Assembly (NCBI GenBank): GCA_016867455.1
Contig: VGJJ01000006.1
Coordinates: 1-34,401, forward strand
Direction of reading: 5' to 3'
DNA: 34,401 bases
Origin: Candidatus Iainarchaeum sp.
GTDB taxonomy: Archaea > Iainarchaeota > Iainarchaeia > Iainarchaeales > VGJJ01
Within the stretch, counting starts at the first letter, position 1; each line of letters begins with the position of its first letter. A model generated the notes under the pieces. That model was not told where the DNA came from and made no database searches. It worked only from the letters and a program-made list of their open reading frames with translations. Of this stretch, positions 14,348 through 22,061 are shown in pieces. Made by a program: the position numbers and the translations under genes.

Positions 14348-15222
14348 TTATTTGCTATTTTGGATCGTTTGTTGCCTGCGCCAGAATTCGGAGTTAGTTT
14401 GCATAAAATCCACCAATTCTTTTCTGGATGGTTCTTCTGGAAGACCATTTATGGTGAAAATCAGCGAGTATTTTTTTGTTCTCAAAACATGCTCCAATTC
14501 TCCTCTCGTCAATCTCTTCAAAAGAGTTTGATCTACTACCGAATAAAAGCGCATGTCTGAATCAGTAACTCTGTACGTTTTTTTTTGGTAACGAGTGGCA
14601 ATACTGAAGTAAACATTTTGTTAGAAACAAAACCGCGCAAAAAATCCAATTCTGTTGGTTTTTTTCCGGTGTTAATCTGTCGCATTACTATTATTTTCCA
14701 TGGGAAAACCTGTGGGGCCATTTTTCGTGTTGAGGTAATTCCTTCTTTTTTTAGTTCTGCAGACAATAATGAGTGGTACGTCCCATATTGGGCTTCAACA
14801 GGCTTTTCTGAATTTTTTATTCTAGAAATAATTTCGACGTGCCTGATTCGATTTTGAGCTGCTAGTTTTTCAAAAAAATTCTGAATATTTTCGACGGTTG
14901 GATCGCGCGATGCCAGCGCGTGTGCCATACCAGTAGTAACTGGGCTATTGTCTCTAATGGCACGCCCTTGATATTCGCCTGATACCACTTTCTTGTTGCG
15001 CTGGTGTGCGTCAAGTAAAAATCTTTTTTGTGATCTTTCAAAACGATCCCGTTCTTTCATTCTTTCAACACTGTGTCTATCCAAAAGATCTCCGACAGAA
15101 TTCTCGATGATTACAGTTCTGCTTCTGCCCAGCGCAGGTCTCTTTGAGTAAATTTCTCCTGCTGGATGAGTCTTGAATATGAAGTGCACATCGCTTCTGC
15201 GCCGCGTTCTTTTCCTGCCCAT
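14348..15222 (-). pseudogene. Unknown gene split by a frameshift at an A9 run
   Basis: Two open frames read as one gene. The first (start 15222) gives 215 plausible residues, then reaches an A9 run (plus-strand T9 at 14578-14586) and ends 13 residues later. The other frame becomes open right at the run and continues TYRVTDSDMRFYSVVDQTLL to a stop at 14348. One extra A, or a -1 ribosomal shift on A-AAA-AAA, would give a protein of 291 residues. It is basic (N-terminus GRKRTRRR) and soluble; no family recognised. Possibilities are a real mutation, a homopolymer sequencing error, transcriptional slippage or programmed frameshifting. TATA-like CTTATTTA (15244-15251) lies 25 bp upstream of the start. 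Confidence 0.6.
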
Positions 15223-15304
15223 AATGGCATTACTTTAACGCGGTAAATAAGATTATGGGTTATTACAATTAGCGTGCTTTCGATAAGCCTTTTCGGGAGT
15301 TAAC

Positions 15305-16321
15305 CTACCTGGCAGTAGACGCGGGATTCCATTCGTCGAAATCAGAATATTTTTGGCGAATCTTGGCTTTGTGGCGCTCGTTTGATGATCCTATTTTTTC
15401 GAAGAATTTTCGGACATTTTCTTTGGAGGTGACATGAAGGTGCTTTCCATTACCCAATACTTTCGATTCTACTCCTAGTTCAGTGAGGATTTGGTGAAGT
15501 TGCGTGAGGATTGGAATGTTTACCATTGTAATATCCACGCGCATGTAGGGCTCTTTATAGATTGCTCGTTTATCAAAGAAAACACATCCATCTGTATCAA
15601 AGACTCCTCTCACAAACGCGGCTCGGTAATCAATTTTTCCTTCCATTATTTCTTTGGGAACGAGAACTCTGTTCCACTTTTCTCCCGACGGCATGCCAAA
15701 GCGTTGGGTGATAAATTCATGCAATAATTTACAATGGAATGTGACCCACATACTATTGTCTTTTTCTCGTATTGATTGTTTTTCAATATTAAAATGCTTT
15801 TTAGCGATTGGAATTATTTTGGTTTGATAATAATTCCAGTCGTATCTCCTGTCTCCTGCAAAGCCAGTGAAATAGTGTCTATCATATTTATTAGTAAATC
15901 CATCTCCTGCAAATGCGCCTAAAAATTCGCTTATGTCTGTTGTTAGAGGCTGATTGATATCAAATATGTTCGCCGCTCTTTCTTGAACTTTTTGTATTGC
16001 AATATTTCGTGCTTTTACAATGTGGTTAGGGTGCATTTGTTGAGTAGTTATTCCCCCTTTAATGGAGCCCCAATTAGCAGGTTTGTTTGAAGAAATTGCT
16101 GTATATCTTTTTTGGACAGCTAGTGGTAGTTTTTCTAATAAGTCAGAATATAGTGATTCTGGTAATGTTAATTCTTGAATGTAATATTTCCAAAAGTGTC
16201 CGCGGGAAAGTTTCAAATACTGACAAAGCTCGTGTTGTGTTTTGAACTTGCCATACTTTTGTGCATCTTTGAAAAAAGAAATGGAATCATCGCGATTGCC
16301 AATAAGGATGCGATTTTCCAT
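15305..16321 (-). CDS. LAGLIDADG homing endonuclease next to tRNA-Thr
   Basis: 338 residues from the ATG at 16321. Two LAGLIDADG helices are visible: FLGAFAGDGF (133-142, catalytic D140) and FVRGVFDTDG (236-245, catalytic D244), about 103 residues apart as in monomeric enzymes with two pseudo-symmetric halves. The N-terminal 120 residues (helical, with SRGHFWKYYIQ) may be an extra DNA-binding domain. The ATG lies 5 bases after the tRNA-Thr 3' end, and the frame stays open back through the tRNA, but translation from 16321 is most sensible. It is free-standing: no intron or intein surrounds it. Probably a selfish element that cuts a DNA site, possibly near or in this tRNA locus. Confidence 0.88.
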   Translation of the reverse strand: MENRILIGNRDDSISFFKDAQKYGKFKTQHELCQYLKLSRGHFWKYYIQELTLPESLYSDLLEKLPLAVQKRYTAISSNKPANWGSIKGGITTQQMHPNHIVKARNIAIQKVQERAANIFDINQPLTTDISEFLGAFAGDGFTNKYDRHYFTGFAGDRRYDWNYYQTKIIPIAKKHFNIEKQSIREKDNSMWVTFHCKLLHEFITQRFGMPSGEKWNRVLVPKEIMEGKIDYRAAFVRGVFDTDGCVFFDKRAIYKEPYMRVDITMVNIPILTQLHQILTELGVESKVLGNGKHLHVTSKENVRKFFEKIGSSNERHKAKIRQKYSDFDEWNPASTAR

Positions 16322-16326
16322 ACATA

Positions 16327-16398
16327 AGCCCGTAGAGGGAATTGAACCCTCAATCTCCAGTTTACGAAACTGGCGCGATACCATTTCGCTATACGGGC
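16327..16398 (-). tRNA. tRNA-Thr (anticodon CGT)
   Basis: A complete 72-nt cloverleaf on the minus strand. Acceptor GCCCGTA pairs with TACGGGC, discriminator U73; D-stem GCGA/TCGC with loop AATGGTA; anticodon stem CCAGT/ACTGG with loop TTCGTAA, anticodon CGT (reads ACG); T-arm GAGGG-TTCAATT-CCCTC. All stems pair fully and there is no intron. CCA is not encoded. It lies between glyS and the homing endonuclease, on the same strand as both. Confidence 0.95.
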
Positions 16399-16415
16399 AG
16401 TATATGCCTGCCCCA

Positions 16416-16444
16416 ACCCAATTTCGCCATAGGTTCCATTGGGT
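16416..16444 (-). other. 7-bp inverted repeat between glyS and tRNA-Thr
   Basis: ACCCAAT (16416-16422) and ATTGGGT (16438-16444) can form a hairpin with a 15-nt loop. On the minus strand a TTTTAAA box at about 16470-16477 would place a transcription start around 16445, so the hairpin could form the leader of the tRNA precursor; alternatively it marks the end of the glyS mRNA. Confidence 0.4.
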
Positions 16445-16516
16445 ATGGACTATTTCGGCTCGGGAATGCTTTAAAACGGCGCGGTGGGCTCGTTGAGAGG
16501 GTGGGATAAAACCCCT

Positions 16517-18022
16517 TTAATCGGCTAAATCGTTGAATGTTTTTCTTCCCGTGGAGAATTTCCAGAAAATCTCATCGAGTGCTTCGACGGGTACGCGTTT
16601 TTGTTCCATGGTATTTCGTTCACGCAGGGTGACGGTGTTGTCTTTGAGCGTGTCATAATCCACGGTGATTCCGAATGGTACTCCCACTTCGTCTGCTCTC
16701 GCGTATCGTTTTCCAATGCTCCCACTTTCGTCATAGAATGCATTAACACTCATGCGTTGTAATTCTTGGAATAGTTTGTATGCGGCCTCGCTCATGCCGT
16801 CTTTTTTCATTAATGGATATATTCCTACTTTGTAGGGGGCAATGCGTGCGGGGATGTCGAGGAAGATTCGTTCTTCTTTATCATTCGTATCTTTCACGAA
16901 TCCCGCGTTTAACGTTGCAAGGAGCGTGCGGTCCACTCCCATGGATATTTCAAAAATGTGGGGATAGAATCGCTCGGCTTGTCCTTCTTCGCGTACTTGC
17001 AAATCGGCTTTTGATTGTTGGGCGTGTGTTTTGGCGTCGTGGTCCGTGCGATAATTGCACGCGGCGAGTTCTACCCACGCGTCATCTATTTGTACTTCAA
17101 AATCCCACGTTTCTGCGGCATAGAATGCTCGTGCTTCTTTTTCGAGTTCGCGAAAACGCATCGTGTTGAGTGGTATTCCGAGTGTTTCTCCGAATTGCTG
17201 CGTGCGTGCTAAATAATAGGCGACGATTTTTCCGGAAACGATGTTTTGGTCCACGGCTTCTTGGCATGTGATAGCGTGTACTTGTTTGTCGGATAGTAAA
17301 TACACGTTTATTGCATAGTCTTTCACGTCATCCCAGTTTTCGACTTCGTTTATTTTTTGGGGGTTGAAGAATATTTCCACGTCCATTTGTTCGAATTCTC
17401 GTTTGCGTAATAGTCCTTGTCGGGGGGCAATTTCATTGCGGAATGTTTTTCCTACTTGTGCGAGTGGTAATGGTAATTTTACGCGTCCTTGTTTCCATAT
17501 TCGTATGAAGTCTAGGAAAATATTTTGGCAGGATTCGGGTTTCAAGTATCCGGGGTTTCCTTTGCTTGCTCCCACGTCCACGCGCATCATCATGTTGAAC
17601 TTCGTGGTGCGTTCGAATGGTTTTTTGTCTTTGGGGCAGACGAGATTTAATTCGACTACTTTTTGGTCAAAGTATTCTAAACTGGCTCCTTCGGGTATTT
17701 CGTGTCCGACTTTTTCTTCAATGAGTTTGTCCACGCGATAGGGTGTTTTGCACGTTGAACAATACACTAATGGATCGTTGAAGTTTTCTAAGTGTCCGCT
17801 CGCGCGGAAAACACTTTCAGGGAGGACAATGCTTCCATCAATTTCAAGTGCGCCTTCTCGTTCTACTAATAATCGTCTCCACAGTTGTACGACGCGATGT
17901 TTGATTCGTGTTCCTTCGGGACCGTACTCATAAAATCCTGCTAAATTATCCGAGTATATTTCCGCACTTGGAAAGAATAATCCTCTTCGCTGGGCGAGGT
18001 TGATGACTTCTTGCAGGGGCAT
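16517..18022 (-). CDS. glyS: Glycyl-tRNA synthetase, archaeal/eukaryotic alpha2 type
   Basis: 501 residues, class II aminoacyl-tRNA synthetase. Visible features are the N-terminal YGPEGTRIKHRV (motif 1 region), a zinc-ribbon-like CSTC...CPKD insertion, motif 2 FRNEIAPRQGLLRKREFEQ, and motif 3 EISMGVDRTLLATL, then the anticodon-binding domain (from about residue 405, APYKVGIYPL...). It charges tRNA-Gly in the cytoplasm. The start at 18022 is supported by the shared TATA element at 18047-18053 (about 28 bp away). It is divergent from nop5. Confidence 0.97.
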   Translation of the reverse strand: MPLQEVINLAQRRGLFFPSAEIYSDNLAGFYEYGPEGTRIKHRVVQLWRRLLVEREGALEIDGSIVLPESVFRASGHLENFNDPLVYCSTCKTPYRVDKLIEEKVGHEIPEGASLEYFDQKVVELNLVCPKDKKPFERTTKFNMMMRVDVGASKGNPGYLKPESCQNIFLDFIRIWKQGRVKLPLPLAQVGKTFRNEIAPRQGLLRKREFEQMDVEIFFNPQKINEVENWDDVKDYAINVYLLSDKQVHAITCQEAVDQNIVSGKIVAYYLARTQQFGETLGIPLNTMRFRELEKEARAFYAAETWDFEVQIDDAWVELAACNYRTDHDAKTHAQQSKADLQVREEGQAERFYPHIFEISMGVDRTLLATLNAGFVKDTNDKEERIFLDIPARIAPYKVGIYPLMKKDGMSEAAYKLFQELQRMSVNAFYDESGSIGKRYARADEVGVPFGITVDYDTLKDNTVTLRERNTMEQKRVPVEALDEIFWKFSTGRKTFNDLAD

Positions 18023-18046
18023 ATGGTAGGGAATGGGAGGGGGTTA

Positions 18047-18053
18047 TTTTAAA
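18047..18053. promoter_or_regulatory. Shared bidirectional TATA element (glyS / nop5 pair)
   Basis: TTTTAAA, centre about 18050, is 27 bp from the nop5 ATG at 18077 and 28 bp from the glyS start at 18022. Read on the other strand it is TTTAAAATA, also TATA-like. Start codons are 55 bp apart with no other candidate box between them. Confidence 0.55.
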
Positions 18054-18076
18054 GCCTATCAACCAAACGTGTGCAT

Positions 18077-18946
18077 ATGCCGATGGATAAGCCTTTCTCG
18101 GGGGCGAGTCAAATTCATGCGTTGCGTAAGCGTTTGATGGAGCAGACGAAGTGGTCTATTTCCACTTCCCTTTCGTCAAAAGATGCCCACGTTATTCGTG
18201 CGGTGCAGACGAGCAAAAACTTGGAGGCTATTTACAATCTTCTTTTCGAGCAAACCCTGGAGTGGTATGCGTTGCATTTTCCGGAGATTCGTCAGATGGT
18301 GCGTGATCCCCTCAATGTGTTGGGTATCGTTGTGCGTGCCGGTCCTCGGAGTAAAATCACGCGTGAAGTGGCGGGGCAATTCTACACGGATGATTATTCT
18401 ATTGCTCGTTTAACGGATGCGGCTGCGAAAAGCGCTGGTGGAGATTTGGATGAGAACGCGTTGCGTGCCATTCAGGGTGTGGCTCAAACCGCGTTGGATA
18501 TCAAGAAGGAGCAAACTCGTTTGAATGATTTTGTCGTGCGCCAAATGAAAGACCTTGCTCCTAATTTTTCCGAACTGGCTACTCCTACGATTGCCGCGCA
18601 GCTTCTCGCCAAAGCCGGGAGTCTGAAGCACTTGTCCGAGTTGCCCGGTTCCACGATTCAAGTCATGGGGGCAGAGGAGGCATTATTTTCGCACTTGAAA
18701 ACTAAAACGCGCCCGCCCAAACATGGTTACTTATTCAACCATCCGCTCGTGAAGCCCCTTCCTAAGCACGCTCGTGGGAGAATGGCCCGTACTCTTGCAG
18801 GAAAGTTGGCGATCTGTATTCGTGTGGATGTGTTTGGCCAGTCGAGGGTGGTTGATCAATACAAGCCTGCCCTGGAAGCGCTTTCTAAGCGCTTAGCTAA
18901 GTCTTCTCCCCGCGCACGTAAGTCGTTGAACGTGCGGAGACGCTGA
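18077..18946 (+). CDS. nop5: Nop5 (Nop56/58-like) C/D-box sRNP core protein
   Basis: 289 residues from the ATG at 18077, placed by the TATA element at 18047-18053; a second ATG six bases on is an alternative. The Nop domain is clear: PTIAAQLLAKAGSLKHLSEL, then TIQVMGAEEALFSHLKT and RPPKHGYLF. The middle has the coiled-coil segment. It bridges L7Ae/sRNA and fibrillarin in box C/D RNPs that 2'-O-methylate rRNA and tRNA. N-terminal part is shorter than in many Euryarchaeota (often about 400 residues), consistent with a reduced archaeal version. Directly followed by flpA, the usual archaeal arrangement. Confidence 0.95.
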   Translation: MPMDKPFSGASQIHALRKRLMEQTKWSISTSLSSKDAHVIRAVQTSKNLEAIYNLLFEQTLEWYALHFPEIRQMVRDPLNVLGIVVRAGPRSKITREVAGQFYTDDYSIARLTDAAAKSAGGDLDENALRAIQGVAQTALDIKKEQTRLNDFVVRQMKDLAPNFSELATPTIAAQLLAKAGSLKHLSELPGSTIQVMGAEEALFSHLKTKTRPPKHGYLFNHPLVKPLPKHARGRMARTLAGKLAICIRVDVFGQSRVVDQYKPALEALSKRLAKSSPRARKSLNVRRR

Positions 18947-18962
18947 TTGGAGTTGAGCGTGC

Positions 18963-19622
18963 ATGTCTTCATTCCTGCGCAAGGATGGGAAAAATTATTT
19001 TACTCGCTCATTCGTGAATGGTCAACGCGTGTATGGAGAACGCATTGTCACGGAAGGTAAAATAGAATGGAGGGAGTGGAATCCGTATCGTTCTAAACTC
19101 GCAGCCGCGTTGTGCAGTGGTTTGCTTGATTTTCCTATTCGTGAGGGAAGCGCGGTCTTGTATTTGGGTTCCGCGGAAGGAACGAGTATTTCTCACGTTT
19201 CCGATGTGATTGGCGAAAAAGGAGTGGTGGTGGGAGTGGATATTTCTCCTAAAGCGATGGCCACGTTTTCCAAGTTAGTGGAGAGTCGTTCGAATATTAT
19301 TCCCCTGCTCGCGGATGCGAACCAGCCTTCGTTGTTGCGTAATGAGTTGGGTGATTTTTCGTGTGATGTATTGGTTCAAGACGTTTCCCAGCGTAATCAG
19401 GCGGATATTTTTGTGAAGAATTTGCGCGAGTTTGGAAAGAAAAATGCTCATGGATTGCTCGTGATTAAAGCACGTTCCGTTGATTCTTCTATTTCTCCTA
19501 AAAAAGTGTTGGAGAATGAACTTGCACTTGTTAAACGTAGTTTTTCTGTGTTACAAGTCGTTGATTTGAACGCGTTTGAGTCGGATCATTTTTTGATTCA
19601 TGTGGTAGTGGGGGAAAAATAA
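18963..19622 (+). CDS. flpA: Fibrillarin-like rRNA/tRNA 2'-O-methyltransferase
   Basis: 219 residues. SAM motif VLYLGSAEGTSISHVSD (65-81), VVGVDIS with acidic motif II, DVLVQDVSQRNQADIF (catalytic Asp region) and LLVIKARSVD are typical of fibrillarin. N-terminal NPYRSKLAAAL also matches. It is the methyltransferase subunit of the C/D-box RNP with Nop5. The 9-mer GTTGAGCGT (18952-18960) sits two bases before its start codon and 6 bases after the nop5 stop. It overlaps the next gene by one base (TAATG). Confidence 0.97.
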   Translation: MSSFLRKDGKNYFTRSFVNGQRVYGERIVTEGKIEWREWNPYRSKLAAALCSGLLDFPIREGSAVLYLGSAEGTSISHVSDVIGEKGVVVGVDISPKAMATFSKLVESRSNIIPLLADANQPSLLRNELGDFSCDVLVQDVSQRNQADIFVKNLREFGKKNAHGLLVIKARSVDSSISPKKVLENELALVKRSFSVLQVVDLNAFESDHFLIHVVVGEK

Positions 19623-20206
19623 TGCGCGCTCAACTCGGAAAGAAGAGTTTGCCCTGGAAGAATGAATTGGTTCGTCAATCATTTCATTTGGTATTTGGTT
19701 TCTTTTTGTCGGGGGTATTGTTTTTTTCTTCGTTGGATTTTTTTCGCATTTTTCTGATTGGATTATTTTTTCTCGGTCTCGTTTTAGTACACGTTGCTCG
19801 TTCACGCGTGTTTGCCCCCTTGAATGAGTTACTTTCCCATGTTGAGCGTGGTCATGAACGCGTTCCCGGTCAGAGTGTGTTTCTCTTTTTGTTGGGGGCA
19901 TTCGTTCCTTCGATTATTTTCGTGGATTCGTTTCCTGTTTTTTTGGGATTGTTTGCGTTAACGTGGCAGGATGGTTTTTCCACATTGGTTGGTGTGCGTT
20001 TCGGCCGTACACGTATTCTTCCGGGCAAAACCCTCGAGGGTTCGTTGGGTGGCTTTGTTGCGTGTGTACTGGGTTTGAGTCTCGTGGTTTCGTTGCCTGT
20101 GGCGATTTTTTTGTCGTTAATAGCTACCTTCGCGGAGCTTCTTCCGGTGGATGATTCCCTGAGTATTCCTTTTGTGGTTTCATTAGCTTCCCTTTTCGTA
20201 TTGTAG
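19622..20206 (+). CDS. Dolichol/phytol kinase-like polytopic membrane protein
   Basis: 194 residues with six or so hydrophobic segments (about 23-41, 42-60, 81-98, 103-113, 138-168 and 178-194). Motifs resemble the CTP-dependent lipid kinase/cytidylyltransferase family (SEC59/VTE5 type): R-x3-H near the N-terminus (VRQSFHLVFGF), RFGRTRILPGKTLEGSLGG in a cytoplasmic loop and FAELLPVDDSLSIPF near the end, supplying acidic metal ligands. Members phosphorylate polyprenols or phytol; an archaeal substrate could be dolichol or an isoprenoid alcohol recycled from lipids (inference). Start overlaps the flpA stop, so co-translation is likely though the functions differ. Confidence 0.75.
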   Translation: MRAQLGKKSLPWKNELVRQSFHLVFGFFLSGVLFFSSLDFFRIFLIGLFFLGLVLVHVARSRVFAPLNELLSHVERGHERVPGQSVFLFLLGAFVPSIIFVDSFPVFLGLFALTWQDGFSTLVGVRFGRTRILPGKTLEGSLGGFVACVLGLSLVVSLPVAIFLSLIATFAELLPVDDSLSIPFVVSLASLFVL

Positions 20207-20241
20207 GGTTATAATGAGTTTCCTCCGTTTACGTTTAACGA

Positions 20242-20319
20242 GGGCCCGTAGCTCAGCCTGGACACCAGAGCAGCTCCGTCCTAAGGAGAAGGTCGAGGGT
20301 TCAAATCCCTCCGGGCTCG
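20242..20319 (+). tRNA. tRNA-Arg (anticodon CCT)
   Basis: 78 nt. Acceptor GGGCCCG with CGGGCTC (one G-U pair), discriminator G; D-stem GCTC/GAGC with a long 13-nt loop; anticodon loop GTCCTAA in a stem with four good pairs and a G-A end mismatch, anticodon CCT (reads AGG); T-arm GAGGG-TTCAAAT-CCCTC. No encoded CCA. The unusual position 32 (G) and long D-loop are minor oddities. Its last 18 bases plus two downstream ones are repeated at 20405-20424. Confidence 0.85.
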
Positions 20320-20321
20320 TG
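20302..20321 (+). repeat. 20-bp direct repeat, copy 1 (in tRNA-Arg 3' end)
   Basis: Covers the T-loop, 3' T-stem, 3' acceptor strand, discriminator and two flanking bases of tRNA-Arg. Exactly repeated at 20405-20424. A tRNA 3' end flanked by such a copy is the usual footprint of tyrosine-integrase attachment sites. Confidence 0.75.
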
Positions 20322-20344
20322 GAAGGGTTGCGGAGCAATCCCTT
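20321..20344 (+). terminator. Hairpin plus T-run after tRNA-Arg
   Basis: GAAGGGTTGC and GCAATCCCTTC pair around a GGA loop with one bulged base, followed by GTTTTTC. It may end the nop5-flpA-tRNA transcription unit or be part of the element between the repeats. Confidence 0.4.
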
Positions 20345-20369
20345 CGTTTTTCTTTGGACTGGGCGTCTA

Positions 20370-20394
20370 CTTTTCTTTTTCTCAAAAAGAAAAG
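20370..20394. repeat. Perfect 11-bp inverted repeat
   Basis: CTTTTCTTTTT (20370-20380) and AAAAAGAAAAG (20384-20394) are perfect complements around CTC. It lies between the two tRNA-Arg repeats and 82 bases past the 3' end of the convergent exoprotein gene's stop side, so it may be a terminator on either strand or a piece of the excised element. Confidence 0.45.
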
Positions 20395-20404
20395 GAGTGC
20401 GTTC

Positions 20405-20424
20405 CAAATCCCTCCGGGCTCGTG
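20405..20424 (+). repeat. 20-bp direct repeat, copy 2 (tRNA-Arg scar)
   Basis: Exact copy of 20302-20321. No 5' half of a tRNA precedes it, so it is not a second tRNA gene. With 83 bp between copies, any integrated element is now almost completely lost, or the duplicate is a failed or degraded attachment site. Confidence 0.7.
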
Positions 20425-20475
20425 TAGCGCCATTCAATCTGCCGGATTCCGCGCGACCGATTTTGATCAAACTTT

Positions 20476-22011
20476 CTACTGCGTTTCCACAACCACATTA
20501 ATGGGTTCGTTCTGCGCCACGTCTCCCGTTTTGGGGTCCAAGTAGGAGAGTTGCACTAAACAATTTTGTGTGCTTCCTGGGAGCGCGGTTAGTGGTGCGG
20601 TGATTTGCAGTGTGGTTGTTTTGCTGCTTCCTGTTTTTCCTTTCTCATTTAATGTTAAGTCGAAAAAGAACGTCGTGTCGAGGAGTTTGATGTACTCATC
20701 ACATCCTCCTGTTTCCAATAAAATGTTTTCAATGGGCAGTGCTCCCAAGTTTTCTATTTTTAATAATGCATTTTCCGTTTCGTATGTTCCATTGGCATTT
20801 TTGGCAATGGTATATGTTTTGGTCAGGGGTGCTCCATCAATGGTTGTTTTCATTTCGACTTTTGCTTCCGTCAAGTTGAGTGTGAATGGTATAATTTGTG
20901 ACCAGAATCCCGTGTAGAATTTTATTTCTCCCGTAATCGTGTCCGTGTTTGCGTTCGCGGGGGCGAATAATTGCATTTGGGCGAGAACACTGGCTCCTTT
21001 TTTTAACGCGTCAAAGGGTTGTGAGGGCAGCCACGTGAACCATGAGGATATTTCCCCCAGCGTGTTTTCTTGGGAACTCTTGATGGTGACATCGGCGCGT
21101 ATTCCTTCGCTTAAGTCCGCTCCTGCGTTGTTTTTGATGGTGAATGTTTTCGTGTAGAGTTTATTTGCTGTGGCTGCAAATGTTTGGGGCGTTTTAGGAT
21201 TCGTGTCGAGACTGAATGTTTTGAATAGGGTGAATGGTATTTTTTCTTCTTCCTTCAAGTATTTTACTCGTATGGTGCCGGATTTGGTGTCTCCTGTTTT
21301 AGTATTAGCTACTTTGATGGTGGATGGAATGGAGATGAGCACGTTGACGATAACGGTTGAGTTGGCTCCCCCTGAAATGATGCTGGGTTGAGTAACAATG
21401 TCCATGGCCTCAAACGCGTCTTCGAAAACGAGTTCCACGGGTTCACTTTGCGCGGGTCCGAATTGTATTGTGATGGTTCCTTGTGCGTCTTGTTGTCCTG
21501 CGACGAGGGTGGTTGGTAAACTGACGTTGATGAGTTTAACATCCAAGTCTTTTTCCACCACCATCGTTTGCGTGGACCCATCCTTTTTGTCTTCCGGTGA
21601 AACATTGAATGAAAAATCCCTCGTATTCGTGTATTCGCTTCCGCTCGTATCCACTTCTACGCGGTAATCTCCTGGTCTCAAGTCGAGTGTGAGTGTTCCA
21701 TAGAATGTTTTAGCCGGTTGCGCGTTGCTTCCTTCATACAAGAGTGCTTCCACGGAGTCAATTTCCATTCCTTCGGTATCTTCCACACTAATGGTGGTTT
21801 TGACTAATGATCCGATCAAATAATCATACAAGAAGAATCCTGCTACTCCTACCACGAGTAAAATGAGGAGTGATTTTCCATTTTTTTGAAAGAATTCTTT
21901 GGCCGTGTCAATGGGGCTGGGTTGGGGGCCATATTCTCCGCCAAATCCTCCTTCATTCGTATCATTAAACGCTCCCGCGTTATCGTTTTCTATCTCGGTT
22001 TCCGGGTACAT
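20476..22011 (-). CDS. Membrane-anchored exoprotein with beta-rich domains
   Basis: 511 residues. An acidic, Asn/Gly-rich cytoplasmic N-terminus of about 45 residues is followed by one transmembrane helix (about 47-68, SLLILLVVGVAGFFLYDYLIG), then a long outside region rich in Thr, Ser, Asn and Val with alternating hydrophobic strands, several N-glycosylation sequons and few cysteines. It probably folds into several Ig-like or archaeal surface domains. Function unknown; cell-surface or adhesive role likely. Divergent from the gene at 22062, with start codons 51 bp apart around one TATA-like element. Confidence 0.75.
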   Translation of the reverse strand: MYPETEIENDNAGAFNDTNEGGFGGEYGPQPSPIDTAKEFFQKNGKSLLILLVVGVAGFFLYDYLIGSLVKTTISVEDTEGMEIDSVEALLYEGSNAQPAKTFYGTLTLDLRPGDYRVEVDTSGSEYTNTRDFSFNVSPEDKKDGSTQTMVVEKDLDVKLINVSLPTTLVAGQQDAQGTITIQFGPAQSEPVELVFEDAFEAMDIVTQPSIISGGANSTVIVNVLISIPSTIKVANTKTGDTKSGTIRVKYLKEEEKIPFTLFKTFSLDTNPKTPQTFAATANKLYTKTFTIKNNAGADLSEGIRADVTIKSSQENTLGEISSWFTWLPSQPFDALKKGASVLAQMQLFAPANANTDTITGEIKFYTGFWSQIIPFTLNLTEAKVEMKTTIDGAPLTKTYTIAKNANGTYETENALLKIENLGALPIENILLETGGCDEYIKLLDTTFFFDLTLNEKGKTGSSKTTTLQITAPLTALPGSTQNCLVQLSYLDPKTGDVAQNEPINVVVETQ

Positions 22012-22032
22012 GCTCGTTTCATTTCGTTTGGG

Positions 22033-22042
22033 CTAATAAAGC
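22033..22042. promoter_or_regulatory. Shared bidirectional TATA element (exoprotein pair)
   Basis: CTAATAAAGC reads GCTTTATTAG on the other strand. Its centre (about 22037) is 25 bp from the ATG at 22062 and 26 bp from the start at 22011. No other TATA-like sequence lies between the two genes. Confidence 0.5.
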
Positions 22043-22061
22043 TTGCCACCTCTTATGAGTT

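Noticed and set aside
16321-16384. Start of the endonuclease inside the tRNA (frame open to 16384)
   Set aside because: Those codons are the tRNA itself; the ATG at 16321 lies directly after it and fits better.
15305-16398. The homing endonuclease as part of a tRNA-Thr intron
   Set aside because: The tRNA folds completely and continuously at 16327-16398, and the endonuclease lies wholly outside it.
20405-20424. A second tRNA-Arg gene downstream of the first
   Set aside because: Only the 3' half is repeated. No D-arm, anticodon arm or 5' acceptor strand precedes it, so it is a direct repeat and not a gene.
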